In this document: positions 25,196-31,630 of the stretch, in pieces
Layout: the number at the start of each line of letters is the position of its first letter
Position numbering within the stretch: the first letter of the stretch is position 1
DNA from: Delftia tsuruhatensis
GTDB taxonomy: Bacteria; Pseudomonadota; Gammaproteobacteria; Burkholderiales; Burkholderiaceae_C
Length of the DNA: 64,000 nucleotides
NCBI RefSeq assembly: GCF_903815225.1
Contig: NZ_LR813084.1
Coordinates: 910,501-974,500 of the forward strand
Direction: 5' to 3'
Position numbers and translations under genes: made by a program
Notes under the pieces: generated by a model
What the model saw: only the letters and a program-made list of their open reading frames with translations
Databases searched by the model: none
What the model was told of the DNA's origin: nothing

Positions 25196-26128
25196 TCACA
25201 CCACCAGACAGCCCTGCCGGTCCGACAAGCCGATCGTGGCCTCCATGCCCGCCGTGAACTGCAGGTAGTCGGCTTCCATGCCGTCGGAGAAGATCACGCC
25301 GTGGTCGGGCATGCGCGAACGCAGCGTCAAAGGCTGGCCGGCGGTGACCTGGCCGTAGACCAGCTCGGCCGTGGAGGAGCGGCTGGGAAAGGGTTCGCGC
25401 ACGGCGAAGTCCAGGCGTTGCGCGTCCCAGGCGAAGGGCTGGTAGCCGAAGTCCGCAGAGGTGCCGCGCACCGCGCAGGCAATGCCCATCGATCCCGTGA
25501 CGATGCTCTTGATCCAGGCCGACGAGCCCAGCCCCGTGGCGACGATGAGGCCCGAGGACGACTGGGACTCCTGCCGGTCGCCCAGCGCGATGTCGTACAG
25601 GGCCGAGGTATGGCTGCGCGGGCCGATGAACAGGTCATTGGCGGCGCGCAGCACCTGTCCGTCGGACAGGCGCGCCTCGGCCAGGGTCACGGCCCGCGTG
25701 GGGCGGCGGCCGGCGGCCACGTCGCCCAGCAGGCTGTCCAGGTCGCCGGGGCCGAAGGGCAGCAGCAGGCCGTCCCAGCGCGCGGGTTCGGGGTTGACGC
25801 CGATCAGTGGCTGGCCGTCCAGGTATTTCAGGGTGTTGGCCACCATGCCGTCCTGGCCCAGTGCCACCACGATGTCGTCGGCGCCGAAGACGAAGTTGGG
25901 CACCAGGGTGCGGTCCACGATCTGGTAGCGGCCGCGTGCCTCCAGCGCCTGCACCACGGCCTGCAGGGCGGCGGCGTAGGCGGCGCTTTCGCGCAGGTAG
26001 TCGCCGAAGTCGGCGCCCAGGTGCTCGATGTAGAAGCGTGCCTGGGACAGCGTGTGGTACCGGGCCACCAGCTCATCGAGCCGCGTGCGGCGCACCACCA
26101 GCACGGTCTTGCGGTCATTGGCGTTCAC
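25196..26128 (-). CDS. NAD-kinase-like protein (PpnK-type fold, altered GGDG)
   Basis: 310-residue protein with the ATP-NAD kinase fold: IVVALGQDGMVAN (residues ~87-97), PLIGVNPEPARWDG, and the Gly-rich GLIVATGLGSSAWIKSIV of the C-terminal domain. The usual GGDG reads GQDG (91-94), with the aspartate kept. GTG 26128 is the start: AAGGAG sits 6 nt before it, and the gene overlaps the SPFH gene by 14 nt. I recall a PpnK-type gene next to a Band 7 gene being annotated as NrtR-regulated in comparative-genomic work, which fits. Either an NAD(H) kinase or a relative acting on ADP-ribose/NAD derivatives. Confidence 0.8.
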   Translation of the reverse strand: MNANDRKTVLVVRRTRLDELVARYHTLSQARFYIEHLGADFGDYLRESAAYAAALQAVVQALEARGRYQIVDRTLVPNFVFGADDIVVALGQDGMVANTLKYLDGQPLIGVNPEPARWDGLLLPFGPGDLDSLLGDVAAGRRPTRAVTLAEARLSDGQVLRAANDLFIGPRSHTSALYDIALGDRQESQSSSGLIVATGLGSSAWIKSIVTGSMGIACAVRGTSADFGYQPFAWDAQRLDFAVREPFPSRSSTAELVYGQVTAGQPLTLRSRMPDHGVIFSDGMEADYLQFTAGMEATIGLSDRQGCLVV

Positions 26129-27206
26129 GGCGGCTCCTTGCGGCCTCGCTGGAGGGCGCTGCGGTGGGGGGAGCAGGGACCGCTCCTGCCCCGGCACCCG
26201 CACCCATCAGCGACTGCAGCAGCTCGGGCGAGACGTTGAGCTGGCCGATGCGCTCGGCCTTCTCGGCGATGCCGCCGAAGGCCTGGGCGATGAGCTGGCC
26301 CGGCTGCATGCCGGCCGCGGCCAGGGCCTGGACGGTACGCGGATCGGCCTTTTCCAGCGCGTCCATGACGGCGCCCACGCGGTAGGCCTCGGCTTCGGCC
26401 AGGGTGCGGCTGTTGGCGGCCTGGCCTGCGACGAAGTCCTTGCGGCTGCTCTCCAGCGCCACGTCGGCGGCCATCTGTTCGGCGCGCAGCTCGTTTTCCT
26501 TGCGCATCTGGGCGGCCCGGGCTTCGAGCTGGGCTTCGCGGATCTGGCGCTTTTTGCGCTCGACGGCCACGTCGGTGTCGAGTTCGTTCTGGCGGATGGC
26601 GCGCTCGTTCTCCACGGCGGCCATGCGGCGCGCGTAGACGGCGTCGTCGGCGGCCTTGAGATTGGATTCGCGCGCCTCGGCTTCCAGTGCGCGGGCGATA
26701 TCGGGCGTGGGTTTGACGGCCATGACCGAGACGCCCAGGATTTCCAGCCCCAGGGCCGCGATCTCGGGCTGGGCGGCCAGCTCGCGCTGGGCCGTGCGGG
26801 CGATCAGCGCCGAGGAGCGCAGCGCCTGCTTGAGCTCCAGCGCCTGAACGGCCTGCTGGACGATGACCTCGGCCTGCATGGTCACGCGGTCGCCCAGGCG
26901 CTGTGGGTCTTCGGACAGGTATTTCCGGCCGTCCTGTGCCAATGCGAAGTCCATCAGCGTGGCGGTCTGGCGCGGCTCGCTGATGCGGTAGGTGACCTGG
27001 CCCTGCACGGTGACGCTCTGGAAGTCGGCCGTCACCAGCTCCAGCATGAAATGGCAGTCCTGGCTGCCCACGGGCACGGCCACCAGGGTGGTGGTGGGGG
27101 CGTAGTAGAAGAACGACTGGCCCACGCCTTCGCGCACCACCTTGCCGGCGCGGAACTGCATGAGGTGGACCGTGGGCTGGGACTTGATGAAACGGATGCC
27201 GAACAT
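26115..27206 (-). CDS. SPFH/Band 7 domain protein of the NAD module
   Basis: 363-residue SPFH (stomatin/prohibitin-like) protein. The Band 7 domain covers ~15-190 (MQFRAGKVVREGVGQSFFYY, VSVMAVKPTPDIARALEAE); a long charged, Ala/Glu/Arg-rich coiled coil runs ~190-290, and the C-terminal ~30 residues are Pro/Ala-rich. No transmembrane segment or signal peptide is evident, so membrane association would be peripheral. ATG 27206 has AAGGAG upstream. First gene of the operon, divergent from the NrtR-type repressor. Its biochemical link to NAD/ADP-ribose is not established. Confidence 0.85.
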   Translation of the reverse strand: MFGIRFIKSQPTVHLMQFRAGKVVREGVGQSFFYYAPTTTLVAVPVGSQDCHFMLELVTADFQSVTVQGQVTYRISEPRQTATLMDFALAQDGRKYLSEDPQRLGDRVTMQAEVIVQQAVQALELKQALRSSALIARTAQRELAAQPEIAALGLEILGVSVMAVKPTPDIARALEAEARESNLKAADDAVYARRMAAVENERAIRQNELDTDVAVERKKRQIREAQLEARAAQMRKENELRAEQMAADVALESSRKDFVAGQAANSRTLAEAEAYRVGAVMDALEKADPRTVQALAAAGMQPGQLIAQAFGGIAEKAERIGQLNVSPELLQSLMGAGAGAGAVPAPPTAAPSSEAARSRRERQ

Positions 27207-27222
27207 GCTGCTTCTCCTTGAG

Positions 27223-27264
27223 AGTTGTTCTGTACAACTTATATGGGTTGCACAGTACAACTTA
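27223..27264. promoter_or_regulatory. Two tandem operator-like palindromes (NrtR site candidates)
   Basis: AGTTGTTCTGTACAACT (27223-27239; 6-bp perfect inverted repeat AGTTGT/ACAACT) and GGTTGCACAGTACAACTT (27246-27263) are near-copies 23 bp apart, sharing GTACAACTTA at their right ends. They fill the 88-bp region between the divergent SPFH and Nudix-regulator genes and start 16 bp from the SPFH start codon, a position suited to repression of both. Confidence 0.65.
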
Positions 27265-27294
27265 AAATCCGGCACGTCAAGCACAATCCATCCC

Positions 27295-28029
27295 ATGGCC
27301 ACGAAAAAAACCTCTCCCCCGCAAGGCGCGCTGGACTTCCAGCGCCCGTTCACCACGGTCGACGTGGTCATCTTCACGGTGGCGGACGACGCGCTGCAAG
27401 TGCTGCTGGTGCAGCGGCCCACGGCGGGGAACGACCCTTTCCCGGGACTGTGGGCGCTGCCCGGCGGCTTCGTGGACGTGCACCAGGATGCGGACCTGCT
27501 GGCCTGCGCGCGGCGCAAGCTGCTGGACAAGACGGGCGTGCAAAGCCCCTATCTGGAGCAACTGGGCAGTTGGGGCGGGGCGGCACGCGACCCGCGCGGC
27601 TGGTCGGCCACGCATGTGTATTTCGCGCTGATCCCGGGCCACGACCTGATCCTGGCCAAGGGCGCCAATGCCGCCGATGTGTCGTGGTTCGCGGTGGATG
27701 GGCTGCTGCGTGCGCCGGAGCTGGCCTTCGACCACGCGCAGATCCTGCGCGCGGCGGTGGAGCGGCTGCGCGGCAAGGTGGAATACACCTCGCTGCCGGC
27801 CTTTCTGCTGCCCGAGCCTTTCACGCTGCCGCAGCTGCAGCAGGTCTATGAGGTGGTGCTGGGCCGCCCCGTGGACAAGAGCGGCTTTCGCACGCGCATG
27901 ATGGCCGCCGGCTTTCTGCTGGAGGCCGGCCAGGTGGAAGGTGCCTCGCGTCGGCCCGCCATGGGCTATCGGCTGGCTGATCGCAGCGCGCCCGTGGTGT
28001 TTCCGCGCACCTTCAGCCCGCGCGACTGA
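27295..28029 (+). CDS. nrtR: NrtR-type Nudix transcriptional repressor of NAD metabolism
   Basis: 244-residue protein with an N-terminal Nudix-fold domain (TVDVVIFTVADDALQVLLVQ, PFPGLWALPGGFVDV) and a C-terminal winged helix (FTLPQLQQVYEVVLGRPVDK, then SGFRTRMMAAG), the NrtR architecture. The Nudix box is degenerate: after GGFVDV the usual E-rich helix reads DADLLACARRKLLDKTGV, lacking the REXXEE catalytic cluster. It is therefore a sensor of ADP-ribose or a related NAD product rather than a hydrolase. Divergent from the SPFH-NADK-NADAR-glycohydrolase operon, with tandem palindromes between. Confidence 0.88.
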   Translation: MATKKTSPPQGALDFQRPFTTVDVVIFTVADDALQVLLVQRPTAGNDPFPGLWALPGGFVDVHQDADLLACARRKLLDKTGVQSPYLEQLGSWGGAARDPRGWSATHVYFALIPGHDLILAKGANAADVSWFAVDGLLRAPELAFDHAQILRAAVERLRGKVEYTSLPAFLLPEPFTLPQLQQVYEVVLGRPVDKSGFRTRMMAAGFLLEAGQVEGASRRPAMGYRLADRSAPVVFPRTFSPRD

Positions 28030-28060
28030 GGGACCTGAACGGCCCGCGCGGCGGCCCGGA

Positions 28061-29026
28061 TCAGCCGCCCAGCAACTGGCAAAAGCGCTGCAGGTCCACG
28101 TTGCCGCCGCTGAGGATGATGCCCACGCGCCGGCCGCGCAATTCCTCGCTCCTTTGGCGCGCGGCGGCCAGGCCCAGGCAGCCCGTGGGCTCGACCACCA
28201 GCTTCATGCGCGTGGCCAGAAAGCCCATGGCATCGACCAGCTCGGCATCGCTGGCGGTAAGGATGTCGGTCACGTCGCGCTGGATGATGGGGAAGGTGAT
28301 GCCGCCCAGGTGCTGGGTCTGGGCACCGTCGGCGATGGTCCTGGGCGTATCGATGTGGACGATGCGGCCTGCGCGCAGCGACTGCTGGCCGTCATTGCCG
28401 GCCTCGGGCTCCACGCCGTAGAGCGCGCAACCGGGGCTGAGCGCACGCGTGGACAGGGCGGTGCCCGACAGCAGGCCGCCGCCGCCCAGCGGCACGAAGA
28501 GGGCGTCCAGCGGGCCGGTTTCCTCCAACAGTTCCTTGGCGGCCGTGCCCTGGCCGGCCAGCACGTCGGCATGGTCGTAGGGCGGGATCAGGGTCAGGCC
28601 ATGGCGTTCGGCCAGGTCGCGGCCGATCTGCTCGCGGTCCTCGGTATAGCGGTCGTAGTGCACGACCTGGCCGCCATAGCCCCGGGTGGCCGCGACCTTG
28701 GCGGCCGGCGCGTCCTGCGGCATGACGATGGTGGCGGGAATGCCCAGCAGCCGTGCGGCCAGCGCGATGGCCTGGGCGTGGTTGCCCGAGGAAAAGGCCA
28801 CCACGCCGGCCTTGCGCTGGGCGGCACCGAAGCGCGAGAGCGCGTTGAAGGCGCCACGGAACTTGAAGGCGCCCATGCGCTGCAGGTTCTCGCACTTCAG
28901 GAAGACGCGTGCGCCCAGCGCCTCGTCCAGCGTGCGCGAGGTCAGCACGGGTGTGCGGTGGGCATGGCCCTGGATGCGCTGGGCCGCTGCGGCCACGTCG
29001 TCGTAGGTGGGGAGATGGTTCGTCAT
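28061..29026 (-). CDS. Threo-3-hydroxyaspartate ammonia-lyase / serine racemase-like PLP enzyme
   Basis: 321-residue fold-type II PLP enzyme. PLP lysine in MGAFKFRGAFNAL, SSGNHAQAIALAA next to the cofactor phosphate, GGGGLLSGTA for phosphate binding. The length and KCENLQRMGAFKFRG segment match the serine racemase/threo-3-hydroxyaspartate dehydratase subgroup; there is no C-terminal ACT domain, unlike biosynthetic threonine deaminase. Start ATG 29026 (a GTG at 29038 is possible). It lies 28 nt after a YheO/DauR-type regulator of amino acid catabolism, which supports degradation of a hydroxy- or D-amino acid. Confidence 0.85.
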   Translation of the reverse strand: MTNHLPTYDDVAAAAQRIQGHAHRTPVLTSRTLDEALGARVFLKCENLQRMGAFKFRGAFNALSRFGAAQRKAGVVAFSSGNHAQAIALAARLLGIPATIVMPQDAPAAKVAATRGYGGQVVHYDRYTEDREQIGRDLAERHGLTLIPPYDHADVLAGQGTAAKELLEETGPLDALFVPLGGGGLLSGTALSTRALSPGCALYGVEPEAGNDGQQSLRAGRIVHIDTPRTIADGAQTQHLGGITFPIIQRDVTDILTASDAELVDAMGFLATRMKLVVEPTGCLGLAAARQRSEELRGRRVGIILSGGNVDLQRFCQLLGG

Positions 29027-29054
29027 GGGGGTGTGCACTTAGCGAAGGAGGGGC

Positions 29055-29690
29055 CTATCTGGCGTAGCTGTAGACCGTGGCGCGCGAGACGCCCAGGTGG
29101 GCGGCGATGGTCTCCATGGAGCGGCGTACTTCGAGCAGGCCGGCGCCCTTGAGCTCGCGCACCAGGGCGCGCCGGTCCTCGGGTCTGAGGGCGCGCGGCG
29201 TGGTCGCCAGGCGGGCGGCGAATTCGTCGATGCGGGCGCGCAGGGCGTCGGTGCCTGCGCCGGCCGGCTCCAGCATCTCGCGGGCCGGCGTGTCGCCGCT
29301 GACGGCGGCAAAGCGGTTGAGCATGCCCTGGAAGCCCTGGAACATCGTCAGGTCCACATTCATGCACAGCGCGGCGATGTAGCGGCCCTCGGCGTCGCGG
29401 ATGCCGATGGAGGTGCTCTTGGCCTGCCGGCCATCGGCGAACCGGTTGGGGTAGTTGGCGATGACCTGCTCGTAGCCGGGGTCGAGGATGCGGGCCAGGC
29501 CCAGTTCCGTCGCACCCTGGCCGACCTCGCGGCCCGAGAGGTTGTTGTGGATGGCCAGCACCGCATGGGAAGGGTCGAGCAGGTCGTGCACCACCACCTC
29601 GCAGAACGGGGCGAAGGTCTGGCCCAGGCCTTCGGCAATCTGCGCGAGCTGGTCCAGCAGCAGGCGCTGTTCGGGAGTTCGTTCTGTCAT
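29055..29690 (-). CDS. YheO/DauR-type PAS-like HTH regulator
   Basis: 211-residue regulator. The N-terminal YheO-like PAS domain covers ~15-125 (FAPFCEVVVHDLLDPSHAVL, IHNNLSGREVGQGATELG, NYPNRFADGRQAKSTSIGIR); the C-terminal helix-turn-helix is RRSMETIAAHLGVSRATVYS. It resembles DauR, which controls D-amino-acid use. Start at ATG 29690 or 29699 (three residues longer). Probably co-transcribed with the downstream lyase. A perfect inverted repeat overlaps its start (29695-29724), suggesting autoregulation. Confidence 0.87.
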   Translation of the reverse strand: MTERTPEQRLLLDQLAQIAEGLGQTFAPFCEVVVHDLLDPSHAVLAIHNNLSGREVGQGATELGLARILDPGYEQVIANYPNRFADGRQAKSTSIGIRDAEGRYIAALCMNVDLTMFQGFQGMLNRFAAVSGDTPAREMLEPAGAGTDALRARIDEFAARLATTPRALRPEDRRALVRELKGAGLLEVRRSMETIAAHLGVSRATVYSYAR

Positions 29691-29694
29691 ATTG

Positions 29695-29724
29695 GACATT
29701 TTGTTTTGAATTGGACAAAATGTC
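29695..29724. promoter_or_regulatory. 10-bp inverted repeat over the DauR-type regulator start (operator candidate)
   Basis: GACATTTTGT (29695-29704) and ACAAAATGTC (29715-29724) are exact inverse complements with a 10-nt spacer. The element sits in the only AT-rich patch between the divergent regulator and YbaK genes and would block transcription of both when bound. Confidence 0.6.
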
Positions 29725-29751
29725 AAAATCAATGGCCTTCCAAATTCCCCC

Positions 29752-30234
29752 ATGTTCGAAACCCTCGTGGAACTTCTGCAGACACAGGGCGCGCGCTTTC
29801 GCGTCCTGGAACACCCGGCCGAAGGCCGCTCCGACCTGGTGGCCCGCATCCGCGGCACGGAGCCGGGCCAGGGCGCCAAGGCCATGCTGTGCAAGAGCCG
29901 CGACGCGGCCGATGCGCAGCTCTACCTGGCCGTGCTGCCCGGCGACCGCAAGCTGGACTTCAAGCGGCTGGCCCAGGCCGTGGGCGTGCGCAAGGCCACG
30001 CTGGCCACGCCCGAGCAGGCCCAGGCCGCCACCGGCTGCGTCATGGGCGCCGTGCCGCCTTTCTCCCTCACCCCTGCCATCCGCCTGGTGGTGGATCCGG
30101 ACCTGGTCGAACGCTTTGGCGAGATCGCCTTCAACGCGGGACGGCTGGACCGCTCCATCGTGCTGGACTCGGCCGACTATGTGCGCATTGCGCGGCCCGC
30201 GCTGCACCGCCTGAGCGGGGAAGGACTGGATTGA
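29752..30234 (+). CDS. YbaK/EbsC-type aminoacyl-tRNA deacylase
   Basis: 160-residue stand-alone editing domain of the YbaK/ProX type, which hydrolyses mischarged aminoacyl-tRNA. Recognised by the K-rich segment GQGAKAMLCKSRD near residue 45, FKRLAQAVGVRKATLATPEQ and the GAVPPFSLTP loop at about residues 99-108. Divergent from the DauR-type regulator, so the palindrome between them could affect it, but a functional link is not evident. Confidence 0.8.
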   Translation: MFETLVELLQTQGARFRVLEHPAEGRSDLVARIRGTEPGQGAKAMLCKSRDAADAQLYLAVLPGDRKLDFKRLAQAVGVRKATLATPEQAQAATGCVMGAVPPFSLTPAIRLVVDPDLVERFGEIAFNAGRLDRSIVLDSADYVRIARPALHRLSGEGLD

Positions 30235-30292
30235 CCCCTGTCAGCGCCGCGGACCACAATCATCGCCATCGGCATCCTCTGTCCCTTGCACC

Positions 30293-31186
30293 ATGCCCGC
30301 CAACACCTCATTGCCAGACCGATCCCGACCTGACGCGGCCGGCTTTGTGCGCGCGGCACTGGCCAGCGCGCTGGCGCAGGTGCACACCCATGCACATGCC
30401 GTGGCCGCCGGGGGCGGCGAGGCCGAACCGATACACCAGCTGCGCGTGGGCCTGAGGCGGCTGCGCACCGTGCTGCGCGAATGCGCGGGGCTGGCACCCG
30501 CCATCCGTGGTGAATGGGATGCGCCCCTGGCCCGGGCCTTTGCATGCCTGGGTACGTTGCGTGACGCAGCGACCCTGGCCGATGTGGCGCAGCCCCTGCT
30601 GCAGGCGGCCGGTGCCCCCTTGTGCGAATGGGCGCCACCCGAGGCACCGCGCGAGGAGGCGGCCGCCGCGGTGCGCGAGCCGGGCTTCGTGCGGGCGCTG
30701 GCCGAGATCCAGGCGCTGGCGCTGGCGCCCGATGGCAAGGGGCGTGGCGGTTTTGCGGCCCTGTCCGCGTCCGGCACGCGCAGGTACCTGTCGCGGCGGC
30801 TGCGGCGCCTGCATCGCCAGGTGCTGCGCGATGGATGCCGCTTCGACGGCCTGCCGCTGGAAGAACAGCACCGCGTGCGCAAGCGGCTCAAGCGCCTGCG
30901 CTATCTGTCGGAGTTCGCGCGGGAGTGTGCGCCGGGGCTGTGGCCCGCCGGCAAGGGGCGGCGCTTCGCGCAGGCGCTGGCGCCGGCCCAGGACGCGCTG
31001 GGCCTGCACAACGACATCGCCGTGGCGTCGGACCTTTTCCGGGACGAGGCCGCCCGCGATCCGCGTGCCTGGTTCGCCGCGGGCTATCTGCAGGCGCATC
31101 TGGCCTCCAGTGCCCGTGCCGGGCGCCGCGCCCTGCGTGCCCTGGCCCGGGTCCCCGCCTTCTGGGACGGGGCGCATCAGCGATAA
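30293..31186 (+). CDS. CHAD domain protein
   Basis: 297-residue helical CHAD protein with conserved histidines and basic residues: EPIHQLRVGLRRLRTVLREC near residue 45, VRKRLKRLRYLSEFARE near 200, and LGLHNDIAVASDLF near 235. CHAD proteins bind inorganic polyphosphate through these basic clusters and often associate with polyphosphate granules. No triphosphate tunnel (CYTH) domain or ppk gene is adjacent. It sits 58 nt after the YbaK-type gene and ends 53 nt before the cobalamin riboswitch. Confidence 0.88.
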   Translation: MPANTSLPDRSRPDAAGFVRAALASALAQVHTHAHAVAAGGGEAEPIHQLRVGLRRLRTVLRECAGLAPAIRGEWDAPLARAFACLGTLRDAATLADVAQPLLQAAGAPLCEWAPPEAPREEAAAAVREPGFVRALAEIQALALAPDGKGRGGFAALSASGTRRYLSRRLRRLHRQVLRDGCRFDGLPLEEQHRVRKRLKRLRYLSEFARECAPGLWPAGKGRRFAQALAPAQDALGLHNDIAVASDLFRDEAARDPRAWFAAGYLQAHLASSARAGRRALRALARVPAFWDGAHQR

Positions 31187-31630
31187 TCCGCCGCTGGCGC
31201 ATCGCAGGCGGCCCCCGGGGGCGCTGCGGCGCGCCGCTGCCGAGGGTGCCCCATGCCGTTCAACGGCCAGGGGTTCAACGGGAAGCAGGTGCGCGATGCC
31301 ATCCACGGTGGCCGCTCGCAATGCCTGCGCTGCCCCCGCAACGGTCAGCGGAAATCAAGCTCCCCACGCCGGCGCTCCACGCGCTGCAAGCCACTGTGTC
31401 TCCAGGGACATGGGAAGGCGGGGAGGCCTGCCCGACGGTGCCCTGTGCACCCCAGGCATTCCGCAAGCCCGGATACCGGCCTTCGGCATGGCTTTCGGAC
31501 GCCGCGGGAGTGCGCCTGTCCGGTCCGGCCCCTCCAGCCTGCGCTGCGGTGGCCGGCTCCGGCGTGCGCGCTGCCCGGCGAGGTTCAGACGATAGGCCCC
31601 GCGGGTGAGCGGGGCAGTTGGGTTCAACGC
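31187..31630 (+). other. 444-nt leader region between CHAD gene and btuB
   Basis: No gene. It carries the cobalamin riboswitch (31240-31485) and, just before the btuB start, a GC hairpin (arms GCCCCGC at 31596-31602 and GCGGGGC at 31609-31615) that could hide the ribosome-binding region. The promoter should lie within 31187-31240, but I see no clear -10/-35 pair. Confidence 0.75.
31240..31485 (+). promoter_or_regulatory. Cobalamin riboswitch
   Basis: Landmarks in order: GGTGCC at the 5' side (31245-31250), GGGAAGCAGGTGCG, the B12 box GCTGCCCCCGCAACGGT (31329-31345) followed by CAGCGG, AAGCCACTG (31388-31396), GGGAAGGCGGGG (31412-31423) and the closing AAGCCCGGATACCGGCC (31465-31481). This is the standard adenosylcobalamin-class element. 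It should switch off btuB and the downstream operon when B12 is abundant, probably at translation, given the hairpin at the btuB start. Confidence 0.93.
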
